From the NCBI GenBank assembly GCA_021770825.1, contig JAETQD010000019.1, positions 1-64,000 on the forward strand: a stretch of DNA of 64,000 bases. The letters are read 5' to 3'. Of this stretch, positions 35,499 through 43,995 are shown in pieces. The notes beneath the pieces are model-generated. The model searched no databases, was not told the DNA's origin, and saw only the letters and a program-made list of their open reading frames with translations. How positions within the stretch are numbered: position 1 is the first letter of the stretch; every line of letters begins with the position of its first letter. Source of the DNA: Clostridium sp. Lineage in GTDB: Bacteria; Bacillota; Clostridia; Lachnospirales; Lachnospiraceae. The position numbers and the translations under genes were made by a program.

Positions 35499-36377
35499 AT
35501 GAACAGCCTGCAGATACAATATTTTTTGACCACGGCAGAAAGGGAAAGCTTTACAGAGGCCGCCAGGCAGCTTTTTGTCAGCCAGCCGGCCGTCAGCAAG
35601 CAGATCAGACTTCTGGAGGAAGAATTGGGCTGCGAGTTGTTTAAGCGCAGCGGGAAAAATGCGGTGCTTACTTACGAAGGGCAGCAGTTTATGGCGTATT
35701 TCTCCCAGTGCCGGTTTCAGATGGATCTGTTAAAGAGCCGTCTTGCAGAAAAAAAGGAAAGCGGGTTCTTCCCCATGTCGGTTTCCTATCTGGAGGGCCT
35801 GGATCCCGGGAATTTTCTTCCTGCCATGGAGCGGGCGGCCGAACGGACCAGTCCGCTTTTAAGGCTTAAAACAGCCTGCTACGGATTGCCCCAGCTTTTA
35901 AAATCCCTGTATGACGGAGGGTCCGATGCGGTACTGACCTTTGGCTCGCCTCTGTCCCATGAGCCATGCCATGCAGAGCCCCTGGTGGAAATTCCGAGAG
36001 TACTTTTGTATTCGGCTGCCAGATTCGGAAACGGACCGGGAGAGCTGTCCTGGTTCCGGGAGGAGCCTTTTCTGCTGCCGGAGGACGAATACACCTCCAA
36101 CCTGGAACAGACCCTCTACGGTATGTTTCTGAAGCTTGGGTTCACACCAAAGATCGAATATGTACCGAACTTCTCCACCATCATGGACTGTGTGGAGCAG
36201 GGAAAGGGCGTGTTCGTCTACAATCGCTGGTGCAGGCAGTGCAGAATGCCGGAGTTTGGCTTCCTGCCTCTGCCCTCATCCCAGACTCTTTATCTTGTGC
36301 GGAAGGAAGAGGAGGCCGGGGAAATGAATATGCGGTTTTTTCATGAAATCCGGAGGGAGTTTGGGCAGATTGTGTAA
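35499..36377 (+). CDS. LysR family transcriptional regulator
   Basis: 292 residues. Standard winged helix-turn-helix (MNSLQIQYFLTTAERESFTEAARQL, VSQPAVSKQIRLLEEELG, FKRSGKNAVLTYEG) and a periplasmic-binding-like effector domain. Divergent from the flavin reductase gene with a 190-base shared region that contains two promoters and a palindrome, the usual LysR-target layout. Regulates the reductase by context. GGAGG precedes the ATG. Confidence 0.92.
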   Translation: MNSLQIQYFLTTAERESFTEAARQLFVSQPAVSKQIRLLEEELGCELFKRSGKNAVLTYEGQQFMAYFSQCRFQMDLLKSRLAEKKESGFFPMSVSYLEGLDPGNFLPAMERAAERTSPLLRLKTACYGLPQLLKSLYDGGSDAVLTFGSPLSHEPCHAEPLVEIPRVLLYSAARFGNGPGELSWFREEPFLLPEDEYTSNLEQTLYGMFLKLGFTPKIEYVPNFSTIMDCVEQGKGVFVYNRWCRQCRMPEFGFLPLPSSQTLYLVRKEEEAGEMNMRFFHEIRREFGQIV

Positions 36378-36384
36378 AATATGA

Positions 36385-36762
36385 GAACAGTTCACCTCCG
36401 ATTTTCGGATTGTGGCAGAATATTTTAGTGCAGTCCGGGAACAGCGGGAAGGAGAACTGCGTTATAACAGGCAGACAATTAAACATGTGGAAGAAATTTT
36501 GGATTTTTTTCAGGTGTTTTCCAGGGACAGGCGGTTTGAAGAGTGTAAACCTGTGATTCTCAGGGAAGCCAAGAAGGGAGCAGTGAATATGTGTACAGTT
36601 ATGGACTATGCGGAGAAACAGGGGAAAGAAGAAGGAAAAATAGAGCAGGCTTTGGAGACGGCAAGGGAAATGATTCGTGCCGGAGAAGAGTTCGAGAAGA
36701 TCAGGCGATATACAAAATTACCTGAGGAGAAAATCCGGGAGCTTCTGAACGAAGCCAGGTGA
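36385..36762 (+). pseudogene. C-terminal remnant of an Rpn/PD-(D/E)XK nuclease-transposase family protein
   Basis: In one frame the sequence reads EQFTSDFRIVAEYFSAVREQRE, then FNRQTI-like RYNRQTIKHVEEILDFF, and ends MCTVMDYAEKQGKEEGKIEQ...KLPEEKIRELLNEAR. This is the C-terminal third of Rpn-type recombination-promoting nucleases (formerly PD-(D/E)XK transposases). A stop at 36382 and the preceding LysR gene leave no room for the catalytic N-terminal domain. A GTG at 36412 could start a peptide of 116 residues, but it would lack the nuclease site. Best read as decayed mobile-gene debris; a short expressed remnant cannot be excluded. Confidence 0.72.
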
Positions 36763-36769
36763 TTTAGGG

Positions 36770-36792
36770 GGGCAGATTTCCTGCCCTTTTTT
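36770..36792 (+). terminator. Terminator after the nuclease remnant
   Basis: Stem GGGCAG / CTGCCC with a 5-base loop (36776-36780) and a following T6 run. Confidence 0.8.
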
Positions 36793-36797
36793 ATTAC

Positions 36798-36827
36798 ACA
36801 AAAGCTGCCTGAACAAAAGCTGCCTGC
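36798..36827. repeat. Two-copy 15-bp direct repeat
   Basis: ACAAAAGCTGCCTG occurs twice with period 15 (36798-36811 and 36813-36826). It follows the terminator at the right edge of the accessory block, next to the prmA promoter. Confidence 0.8.
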
Positions 36828-36886
36828 ACAGAGGCCGCTCCCGGCACGCAGCGGGAATTCTCCGCCCCAAGGCGCATTCTTTTTCA

Positions 36887-36915
36887 TTGCCATAGAAGAA
36901 ATTATGTGATATGAT
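36887..36915 (+). promoter_or_regulatory. Promoter of the prmA operon
   Basis: -35 TTGCCA (36887-36892), 17-base spacer, -10 TATGAT (36910-36915). The leader is about 90 bases. Confidence 0.75.
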
Positions 36916-37007
36916 ATCATGTGATTTCGTCTGCACAGGCCGCAGAATGGGGCTGGCAGGCTGGCCGTGGAACACCTAGAACATAGAAACAGGAGGAAAG
37001 GCATTCT

Positions 37008-37964
37008 ATGAAATGGAAGAAATTTACCCTTAAAACCACCACAGAGGCCGTGGATTATTTAAGCAGCATGTTCGATGAAATCGGAATCCAGGGAATTGAA
37101 ATTGAAGATAATATACCGCTCACGGAAAGCGAGACCAAGGGAATGTTCATTGATATTCTGCCGGAACTCCCGCCGGATGACGGGACTGCAAAGGTCAGCT
37201 TTTATCTGGATGATGACGACAATGCGGAGACCATCTTAAAAGAGGTGGAAGCCGGAATTGAAGAGCTCCGCCAGTATGTAGAGGTGGGAGAGGGAACCAT
37301 TCTGGCCTCTGAGACAGAGGATAAAGACTGGATTAATAACTGGAAGCAGTACTTTAAGCCCTTCACAGTGGACCATATTTTAATTAAGCCCACCTGGGAG
37401 GAGATTCCCAAAGAGCATGAGGACAAGCTGTTAATTCAGATTGACCCGGGAACTGCCTTCGGAACAGGAAAGCATGAGACCACGCAGCTTTGCATCCGCC
37501 AGCTTGAAAAATATGTGAAGCCCGGCGATCGGGTGCTGGATTTGGGTACAGGAAGCGGAATCCTCGGAATTACGGCCCTGAAGCTGGGAGCCGGCTATGT
37601 GTTCGGAACAGACCTGGACGAGAATGCAATCACAGCGGTTCATGAGAACCTGGAAGCCAACGGAATTCCCGAAGAAAATTTCGGAGTCATTCAGGGAAAC
37701 ATCATTGACGAAAAAACGGTACAGGATGCGGCAGGATACGAATGCTACGACATTGCCGTGGCCAATATTCTGGCAGATATCATCATTATGATTCAGAAGG
37801 AAGTTCCCATCCATATCAAAAAAGGAGGAATTTTCATCACTTCCGGAATCATTGATATGAAGGAACAGGCAGTAAAGGACGCCCTCTCCGCCAACGAGGC
37901 CTTTGAAATTCTTGAGGTCACACGGCAGGGCGAATGGGTTTCTGTCACTGCCAGAAAGAAATAA
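37008..37964 (+). CDS. prmA: Ribosomal protein L11 methyltransferase
   Basis: SAM-dependent enzyme that trimethylates ribosomal protein L11, 318 residues. N-terminal L11-recognition domain, then a Rossmann methyltransferase with DPGTAFGTGKHETT and LDLGTGSGILGI (about 170-185), and the motif IAVANILADIII. AGGAGGAAAGG precedes the ATG. It begins the run prmA-rsmE-nifS-thiI. In many Firmicutes prmA directly follows dnaJ; here it has its own promoter. Confidence 0.96.
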   Translation: MKWKKFTLKTTTEAVDYLSSMFDEIGIQGIEIEDNIPLTESETKGMFIDILPELPPDDGTAKVSFYLDDDDNAETILKEVEAGIEELRQYVEVGEGTILASETEDKDWINNWKQYFKPFTVDHILIKPTWEEIPKEHEDKLLIQIDPGTAFGTGKHETTQLCIRQLEKYVKPGDRVLDLGTGSGILGITALKLGAGYVFGTDLDENAITAVHENLEANGIPEENFGVIQGNIIDEKTVQDAAGYECYDIAVANILADIIIMIQKEVPIHIKKGGIFITSGIIDMKEQAVKDALSANEAFEILEVTRQGEWVSVTARKK

Positions 37965-37979
37965 AAAGGTCATAGAATC

Positions 37980-38735
37980 ATGTATCATTTTTTTACGGAA
38001 ACAGAGTTTTTCAAAGAGTCCGAAGCCACCATCACCGGACCGGATGTGAACCACATTAAAAACGTTCTGCGGATGAAGCCGGGAGAGCGGATTCTTTTAA
38101 GTGACGGAAAGGGAACCAACTGCCTCTGCGAGCTGACGGAAATCGGCGCCGGTGAGATAAAGGCAAGAATTCTTCCGGAGGAGGTATCCGATACGGAGCT
38201 TCCCGTGGAAGTGACTTTATACCAGGGGCTTCCCAAGGCCGACAAAATGGAATTCATCATCCAGAAATGTGTGGAGCTTGGAGTAACCAGAATTGTCCCG
38301 GTGGAAATGTCCCGGTGTGTGGTGAAGCTGGACGGAAAAAAGGAAGAGGCAAAAAGAAAACGCTGGTACGGCATTTCAGAAAGCGCCGCCAAGCAGTCCA
38401 AACGGATGATCGTGCCGGAGATCTCTGCTGTGATGAAATATAAGGATGCCTTAAAGGAAGCAGCGGCTTCTGACCTTTCTCTGGTGCCCTATGAAGACTC
38501 GGAAAGTCTTGAGGGAGCCGGGGGCATGGAGCGCACAAGAACGCTTATTAAAAGCTTAAAGCCGGGGCAGAAATGCGCCGTATTCATCGGACCGGAGGGC
38601 GGATTTTCCGATCAGGAAATCGAGGCAGCCCTGGAGGCGGGATTCCGGACGGTGACGTTGGGAAAACGGATTTTAAGAACTGAGACAGCCGGACTTTTTG
38701 TACTGTCCGCCGTGGGCTTTATGCTGGAGGAATAG
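37980..38735 (+). CDS. rsmE: 16S rRNA (uracil1498-N3)-methyltransferase
   Basis: SPOUT-class methyltransferase of 251 residues for U1498 of 16S rRNA. N-terminal PUA-like region (HIKNVLRMKPGERILLSDGKG), then the SAM-binding trefoil knot with FIGPEGGFSDQEIE and LGKRILRTETAGL at the C-terminus. It starts 15 bases after prmA, the conserved partner, and nifS starts 3 bases after its stop. Confidence 0.96.
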   Translation: MYHFFTETEFFKESEATITGPDVNHIKNVLRMKPGERILLSDGKGTNCLCELTEIGAGEIKARILPEEVSDTELPVEVTLYQGLPKADKMEFIIQKCVELGVTRIVPVEMSRCVVKLDGKKEEAKRKRWYGISESAAKQSKRMIVPEISAVMKYKDALKEAAASDLSLVPYEDSESLEGAGGMERTRTLIKSLKPGQKCAVFIGPEGGFSDQEIEAALEAGFRTVTLGKRILRTETAGLFVLSAVGFMLEE

Positions 38736-38738
38736 GGA

Positions 38739-39908
38739 ATGGAAAACGAGAGAAGAGAAGTATATTTTGACAATTCAGCCACAACCCGGGTGTTTGACAG
38801 CGTCCGGGATGTGATGATTCAGGCCATGACGGCCGACTATGGAAACACCTCTTCCAGACACATCAAAGGCGTGGAAGCGGAGGCGTATGTGAAGGAAGCC
38901 AGGGAGGAAATCACAAAGTCCTTAAAAGTTAAGGAAAAGGAGATTCTTTTCACCTCCGGCGGTACCGAGTCCAACAATATGGCATTAATCGGAACAGCCC
39001 TGGCCAATAAAAGATCCGGAAACCATCTGATCACCACCTGCATTGAGCATGCCTCCATCTACAACACCATGGGATTTCTGGAGGAACAGGGTTTCCGCGT
39101 CACCTACCTTCCGGTGGACTGCAACGGCCATGTATCCTTAGATGCTTTAAAGGAGGCCATCTGCGACGACACCATTTTGGTTTCTGTCATGTATGTGAAC
39201 AATGAAATGGGTGCCGTGGAACCAGTGGAGGAGATCGCTAAGATCATAAAGGCCAAAAAGCCCGGTGTCTATTTCCATGTGGATGCCATCCAGGCATACG
39301 GAAAATATGTAATCCGGCCGAAGAAAATGGGAATCGATCTTTTATCCGCCAGCGGTCATAAAATCCATGGCCCCAAGGGCGTGGGCTTTTTGTATGTGGA
39401 TGAGCGGGTGAAAATAAAGCCCATCATCTACGGAGGCGGCCAGCAGAAGGGGATGCGGTCCGGAACGGAAAATGTGCCGGGCTGTGCAGGCCTTGGAGCG
39501 GCTGTGAAGGAAATTTACAGAAATCATGAAGAAAAAATAGAACATTCCTATGCCTTAAGGGAACGGCTCATCAAAGGTCTGGAAGAGCTTCCGGATGTGA
39601 CGGTCCATGGACTGAAAAACCGTGAAAATGCCCCCCACATTGTCAGTGCGGGCTTTGAGGGCATCCGGGCGGAGGTGCTTTTACATGCCCTGGAGGACCG
39701 GGGAATCTACGTTTCCTCCGGCTCTGCCTGCTCCTCCAACCATCCAGGGGTGTCCGGTACCCTGAAGGGAATCGGCGTGAAGGATTCCTTGCTGGATTCC
39801 ACACTGCGTTTTTCCTTTGGCGTATTCAATACCGAAGACGAGGTGGATTACTGTCTGGAGCAGCTAAAGGAACTGCTTCCTGTGCTCAGGAGATACCGCC
39901 GGGCGTAA
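38739..39908 (+). CDS. Cysteine desulfurase (NifS/IscS type)
   Basis: PLP enzyme of 389 residues that takes sulfur from cysteine. VYFDNSATTRVFDSV start, TSGGTESNNMAL, the PLP-lysine motif SASGHKIHGPKGVGFLY, and the catalytic-Cys loop SSGSACSSNHPGVS. No iscU or nifU follows. The next gene is thiI, so the likely role is to feed sulfur to ThiI for 4-thiouridine in tRNA and possibly thiamine, as with the NifZ/ThiI pair in Bacillus. Confidence 0.94.
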   Translation: MENERREVYFDNSATTRVFDSVRDVMIQAMTADYGNTSSRHIKGVEAEAYVKEAREEITKSLKVKEKEILFTSGGTESNNMALIGTALANKRSGNHLITTCIEHASIYNTMGFLEEQGFRVTYLPVDCNGHVSLDALKEAICDDTILVSVMYVNNEMGAVEPVEEIAKIIKAKKPGVYFHVDAIQAYGKYVIRPKKMGIDLLSASGHKIHGPKGVGFLYVDERVKIKPIIYGGGQQKGMRSGTENVPGCAGLGAAVKEIYRNHEEKIEHSYALRERLIKGLEELPDVTVHGLKNRENAPHIVSAGFEGIRAEVLLHALEDRGIYVSSGSACSSNHPGVSGTLKGIGVKDSLLDSTLRFSFGVFNTEDEVDYCLEQLKELLPVLRRYRRA

Positions 39909-39938
39909 CCGCAAATTAAAAAAGGAATGGGAGGAACC

Positions 39939-41120
39939 ATGAAATATAAGTCATTTTTGATTAAATATGCAGAAATCGGCGTCAAGGGAAAGAACCGCTA
40001 TCTCTTTGAGGACGCCCTTGTGAAACAGATTCACCACCGTTTAAAACGCCTGGAGGGCGGCTTTTCGGTGACAAAGGAAGCCGGACGAATCTATGCGGAG
40101 GCCAGCGAAGCCTTTGATTACGATGAGGTGATCGAGGCCCTTCAGCATGTGTTCGGCATCGTGGGAATCTGCCCCATGGTGCAGGTGGAGGACAATGGCT
40201 ACGAGGATTTGAAGGCCCAGGTGGTGAAATACATCGGAGAGGCCTATGAGGATAAAAATTTCACCTTCAAGGTGGTGGCCCGCCGTGCCAACAAACAGTA
40301 TCCGGTGGTGTCTGACCAGATCAACCGGGACCTGGGCGAGGTGATTTTAAATGCCTATCCGGAAACAAAAGTCAATGTCCACAATCCGGATGTGCTGCTC
40401 CGGGTGGAGGTGCGCCATAAAATTAATATCTTTTCTGAGACCATTCCCGGTCCGGGAGGAATGCCCATCGGAACGGCGGGAAAGGCCATGCTGCTTCTTT
40501 CCGGCGGCATTGACAGCCCGGTGGCCGGATATATGGTGGCAAAGCGCGGCGTGACCCTGGAGGCCACCTACTTCCATGCGCCGCCCTATACCAGCGAGCG
40601 TGCAAAGCAGAAGGTGGTGGATTTGGCGAAGATCGTGGCCCGCTACACAGGCCCCATCAAGCTCAATATCATCAACTTTACGGACATCCAGCTTTACATT
40701 TACGATCAGTGTCCCCACGATGAGCTGACCATCATCATGCGCCGCTATATGATGCGGATTGCAGAGGCCATCGCCAAGGAGTCCGACTGCCTGGCCTTAA
40801 TCACAGGAGAGAGCATTGGCCAGGTGGCATCCCAGACCATGCAGTCTCTGGCTGTGACCAACGAGGTCTGCGAGCTTCCGGTGATGCGTCCCTTAATTGC
40901 CTTTGATAAGCAGGATATTGTGGATATTTCACTGAAAATTGATACCTATGAGACATCCGTGCTCCCCTACGAGGACTGCTGCACGATTTTCGTGGCCAAG
41001 CATCCTGTTACGAAGCCGAATCTTAAGCGGATTCAGAATTCTGAGACAAAGCTTTCAGAGAAAATTGACGAGCTGGTGAAGACCGCCATTGAGACGCGGG
41101 AAGTGGTTCGCTGCGTGTAA
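39939..41120 (+). CDS. thiI: tRNA 4-thiouridine synthetase ThiI
   Basis: Adenylates U8 of tRNA and transfers sulfur, 393 residues. An N-terminal ferredoxin-like segment (KYAEIGVKGKNRYLFE), a THUMP domain (about 60-165) and a PP-loop ATPase with LLLSGGIDSPVAGYM near residue 185 are visible. It ends without the C-terminal rhodanese domain of the E. coli protein, as is usual in Firmicutes, so it relies on the adjacent cysteine desulfurase. ATG 39939 follows GGGAGGAACC; the upstream ATG at 39927 overlaps that Shine-Dalgarno. Confidence 0.95.
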   Translation: MKYKSFLIKYAEIGVKGKNRYLFEDALVKQIHHRLKRLEGGFSVTKEAGRIYAEASEAFDYDEVIEALQHVFGIVGICPMVQVEDNGYEDLKAQVVKYIGEAYEDKNFTFKVVARRANKQYPVVSDQINRDLGEVILNAYPETKVNVHNPDVLLRVEVRHKINIFSETIPGPGGMPIGTAGKAMLLLSGGIDSPVAGYMVAKRGVTLEATYFHAPPYTSERAKQKVVDLAKIVARYTGPIKLNIINFTDIQLYIYDQCPHDELTIIMRRYMMRIAEAIAKESDCLALITGESIGQVASQTMQSLAVTNEVCELPVMRPLIAFDKQDIVDISLKIDTYETSVLPYEDCCTIFVAKHPVTKPNLKRIQNSETKLSEKIDELVKTAIETREVVRCV

Positions 41121-41125
41121 TAAAA

Positions 41126-41160
41126 ACTGCCGGGAAATCACTCCCGGCAGTCCATATTTT
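41126..41160. terminator. Terminator between thiI and the HPr-like gene
   Basis: Perfect 10-bp stem ACTGCCGGGA / TCCCGGCAGT (41126-41151), 6-base loop. A5 lies on the left and CCATATTTT on the right, so it can act on both strands. Confidence 0.85.
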
Positions 41161-41173
41161 TCATTGTGCTCTT

Positions 41174-41407
41174 TTATTCTACAATGTAAGGAGCAAGTAC
41201 CGTGAGAATTTCATCGGTGTTGCCTTCGTCGTGGATATTTAAGTCGATGGGCTTGGATAAATCCAGGCTGAAGATGCCCATAATGGACTTTGCGTCAATG
41301 ACATAACGACCGGAAACCAGATCAAAATCGGTATCAAATTTCGTCAGATCGTTGACGAAAGATTTTACTTTATCAATAGAATTTAAGGAAATTTTAACGG
41401 TTTTCAT
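41174..41407 (-). CDS. HPr-like protein lacking the phosphotransfer histidine
   Basis: 77 residues with the HPr fold pattern. ATG 41407 has GGGAGGACAAC upstream; the ATG at 41443 is rejected. In true HPr the first loop reads GLHARP with the His that carries phosphate in the PTS. Here this segment is NSIDKVKSF, with no His. The helix-2 region AKSIMGIFSLDLSKP is intact, with Ser41 at the place of Ser46, the target of HPr kinase. It cannot act in sugar phosphotransfer, and by analogy with Crh of Bacillus may be regulatory. It is monocistronic with a good promoter. Confidence 0.88.
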   Translation of the reverse strand: MKTVKISLNSIDKVKSFVNDLTKFDTDFDLVSGRYVIDAKSIMGIFSLDLSKPIDLNIHDEGNTDEILTVLAPYIVE

Positions 41408-41451
41408 GTTGTTGTCCTCCCAATGAGATAATTGAAAATACATCTGCTTTC

Positions 41452-41480
41452 ATACTAAAGGGACACGAAAAAAAAGTCAA
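41452..41480 (-). promoter_or_regulatory. Promoter of the HPr-like gene
   Basis: Minus strand: -35 TTGACT (41480-41475), 17-base spacer, -10 TAGTAT (41457-41452). Confidence 0.75.
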
Positions 41481-41538
41481 TAGTTAGTTTGCATGAAAAT
41501 CCAAAATATAAACATGATTTTTAGACAGGAGATAGAAA

Positions 41539-42876
41539 ATGAAGCGAGCTGCACTCCACAATCTGGGATGTAAGGTAAACTCCTATGAAACCGAGGCCAT
41601 GCAGCAGCTTTTAGAGGCTGCCGGCTATGAAATTGTAGATTTTGAGGAACAGGCCGATGTGTATATCATCAACACCTGCTCTGTCACCAATGTGGCCGAT
41701 AAAAAATCCCGCCAGATGCTTCACCGGGCAAAATCCCAAAATCCCGGTGCCATTGTGGTGGCCACAGGCTGCTATGTGCAGGCAGCCGGAGAAAAATTAA
41801 AAGAGGACGCATCCATTGACCTGGTCATTGGCAATAATAAAAAGGCAGACCTGATTCCCCTTCTGGAGGCCTGCATGGCCGGAAAGGAGGCCGAAGATTC
41901 CGTAATTGATATCTCTGCCGTCAGTGAATATGAGCCTCTCCACATTGAAAAACAGGAGGAGCACACCAGGGCCTTCATAAAGGTGCAGGACGGCTGCAAC
42001 CAGTTCTGCAGCTACTGTATCATCCCTTACACCAGAGGACGGGTCAGAAGCCGCCGCCCGGAGGATGTGGAAAAGGAAGTGCGGACACTGGCAAAAAAGG
42101 GCTACCGGGAGGTGGTCTTAACGGGCATTCACTTAAGCTCCTACGGCGTGGATTTTAAAGAGGAATCCATTGATTTCCTAAGCCTGATCAAGCGGTTAAA
42201 CGGGATTGAGGGAATTGAAAGAATCCGCTTCGGCTCCTTAGAGCCCCGGGTCATTACAGAAGAATTCGCAAGGGAACTTTCCGGGATGGAAAAAATCTGC
42301 CCTCATTTCCATCTGTCCTTACAGAGTGGGTGCGATGAAACCTTAAAGCGGATGAACCGCCATTACACCTGTGAGGAATACTACGAGCGCTGCCGGATTT
42401 TAAGAAAGTACTTCAAAAATCCGGCCATCACCACCGATGTGATTGTGGGCTTCCCGGCGGAGACCGAGGAAGAATTTGCCATGACCGAGGAGTTTTTAAA
42501 GAAAGTAAACTTCTACGAAATGCATGTGTTCAAATATTCCAGACGGGCCGGAACCAGGGCGGACCGGATGCCGGACCAGGTGCCGGAGAAAGAAAAAACA
42601 AAGAGAAGCGCCAGACTTCTCATGCTGGAAAAGGAAATGTCGAAGCAGTACCGGGCTTCCTTTTTGGGAATGGAGACCGAGGTCCTTTTGGAGGAGGCCG
42701 TCACCATAAACGGGAAATCCTATATGGTGGGCCATACAAAGGAATATGTGAAAGCGGCCGTTCCCTGTGACGAAACCAGGGAGAATGCAGGAAAAAATAC
42801 CATGGTAACAGGTGTCTTAAAAGAATTCCTGACAGATGATATCATTTATCTTGCAGAAAACATGAAATTGGAGTAG
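41539..42876 (+). CDS. mtaB: tRNA t6A37 methylthiotransferase MtaB
   Basis: Radical SAM enzyme of 445 residues that turns t6A into ms2t6A at tRNA position 37. N-terminal UPF0004 domain with cluster cysteines (LGCKVNSYE, NTCSVTNVADKKSRQ, GCYVQ). The radical SAM motif is in VQDGCNQFCSYCIIPYTRG, and a C-terminal TRAM domain binds tRNA. The NxCxVT and CKVN forms fit MtaB rather than MiaB or RimO. AGGAGAT precedes the ATG. In Firmicutes it is often near rsmE and prmA, as here. Confidence 0.95.
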   Translation: MKRAALHNLGCKVNSYETEAMQQLLEAAGYEIVDFEEQADVYIINTCSVTNVADKKSRQMLHRAKSQNPGAIVVATGCYVQAAGEKLKEDASIDLVIGNNKKADLIPLLEACMAGKEAEDSVIDISAVSEYEPLHIEKQEEHTRAFIKVQDGCNQFCSYCIIPYTRGRVRSRRPEDVEKEVRTLAKKGYREVVLTGIHLSSYGVDFKEESIDFLSLIKRLNGIEGIERIRFGSLEPRVITEEFARELSGMEKICPHFHLSLQSGCDETLKRMNRHYTCEEYYERCRILRKYFKNPAITTDVIVGFPAETEEEFAMTEEFLKKVNFYEMHVFKYSRRAGTRADRMPDQVPEKEKTKRSARLLMLEKEMSKQYRASFLGMETEVLLEEAVTINGKSYMVGHTKEYVKAAVPCDETRENAGKNTMVTGVLKEFLTDDIIYLAENMKLE

Positions 42877-42912
42877 AATAAGAAATAGCAACTAAAGGAC
42901 GTGAGGACATTT

Positions 42913-43176
42913 ATGGGCGATATCAGTAATACACAATATTTTAAAGCAGTACAGGAAGAGAAAAAACTGGAGGTAAGCCAGGTCCTGCGGGAAGTTTACG
43001 AGGCTCTGACTGAAAAGGGCTATAATCCCATCAACCAGATTGTGGGGTATATTATGTCGGGGGATCCCACCTATATCACCAGCCACAAGAGCGCCAGAAG
43101 TCTGATCATGAAGGTAGAACGTGATGAGATTTTAGAAGAGCTGATGGAGAATTATATTGATACCAGACTGAAATAG
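42913..43176 (+). CDS. IreB family regulatory phosphoprotein
   Basis: 87 residues. IreB (UPF0297, YrzL) is a small protein phosphorylated by the PASTA kinase IreK in Enterococcus and tied to envelope stress and cephalosporin resistance. Features are [41 protein letters not shown] (in parts) and [20 protein letters not shown] 42913 with GTGAGGAC upstream is preferred to a start at 42901. The order ireB-ruvX-DUF1292 is conserved in Firmicutes and supports the call. Confidence 0.93.
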   Translation: MGDISNTQYFKAVQEEKKLEVSQVLREVYEALTEKGYNPINQIVGYIMSGDPTYITSHKSARSLIMKVERDEILEELMENYIDTRLK

Positions 43177-43214
43177 GATTGTGCGGGGGAAAAGCTTAGA
43201 GGGTAAAGGAGAGA

Positions 43215-43245
43215 CAGTTGGGGAAGAAAGCCAACTGGTTTTGTT
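43215..43245 (+). terminator. Hairpin between ireB and ruvX
   Basis: CAGTTGG / CCAACTG (43215-43237), 9-base loop, followed by GTTTTGTTG. It may partly terminate ireB mRNA, and it lies 19 bases from the ruvX start. Confidence 0.6.
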
Positions 43246-43255
43246 GTAGAAAAAA

Positions 43256-43696
43256 ATGAGAATACTAGGACTTGATTTTGGTTCCCGTACCGTTGGTGTG
43301 GCCGTGAGCGACGGACTTCTCCTTACCGCCCAGGGCGTGGAAACCATCGAACGGAAAGAGGAAAATAAGCTCCGGAAAACATGCGCCAGAATTGAGGAGC
43401 TGATTAAAGAGTACGAAGTGGGGACCATTGTGCTTGGTCTTCCGAAAAACATGAATAATACCGAGGGAGAGCGTGTGGAAAAAACCAGGGAGTTCGGCGA
43501 AATGCTGAATCGCCGCACAGGCCTTCCGGTGATATATTGGGATGAACGCCTCACGACAGTTGCAGCAGAGCAGGTTTTGATGGAGTCAGGAGTCCGCAGG
43601 GAAAACAGAAAGGCAGTGATCGACAAGGTCGCTGCATGTCTGATTCTTCAGGGCTATCTGGACCGTCTTTTGGCAGAGCAGACGGAAAAGGAATAG
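43256..43696 (+). CDS. ruvX: Putative pre-16S rRNA nuclease / Holliday junction resolvase YqgF
   Basis: RNase H-fold nuclease of 146 residues. In E. coli YqgF matures the 5' end of 16S rRNA. Motifs: [16 protein letters not shown] (first catalytic Asp), [29 protein letters not shown] (Glu) and [18 protein letters not shown] (Asp). The N-terminus is canonical, so the ATG at 43256 must be right. Yet the preceding bases, TTGTTGTAGAAAAAA, show no Shine-Dalgarno. The DUF1292 gene follows by 9 bases. Confidence 0.94.
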   Translation: MRILGLDFGSRTVGVAVSDGLLLTAQGVETIERKEENKLRKTCARIEELIKEYEVGTIVLGLPKNMNNTEGERVEKTREFGEMLNRRTGLPVIYWDERLTTVAAEQVLMESGVRRENRKAVIDKVAACLILQGYLDRLLAEQTEKE

Positions 43697-43705
43697 GAGA
43701 ACCAT

Positions 43706-43975
43706 ATGGAAGAAAAGAAAATCACGCTGGTGGATGAGGAACAGACCATCGAGTTTTACGTGGTAGAAGAAACAAAGTTAAACGGAATCAACTATCTTCT
43801 GGTTACAGATGCGGAAGACGATGAGGAAGAGGGAGACTGCTATATTTTAAAGGATATGTCCAACGCAGAGGACGCAGATGCCCTGTATGAATTTGTGGAA
43901 GACGAGGAAGAGTTAGAGGGCCTCATGAAAATTTTTGAGGAACTGTTGGACGATGTGGACATCGAGAAAAAGTAG
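43706..43975 (+). CDS. DUF1292 family acidic protein (YrzB-like)
   Basis: 89 residues, very acidic. Contains the DUF1292 pattern ITLVDEEQTIEFYVVEET, a tyrosine-leucine strand (GINYLLVTD), a Glu/Asp cluster and FVEDEEELEGLMKIFEELLDD. No biochemical function is established for the family. It travels with ireB and ruvX in Firmicutes, here 9 bases after ruvX and 20 before fur. Confidence 0.92.
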   Translation: MEEKKITLVDEEQTIEFYVVEETKLNGINYLLVTDAEDDEEEGDCYILKDMSNAEDADALYEFVEDEEELEGLMKIFEELLDDVDIEKK

Positions 43976-43995
43976 GAAAAGCCGGGGGAGTTTTC

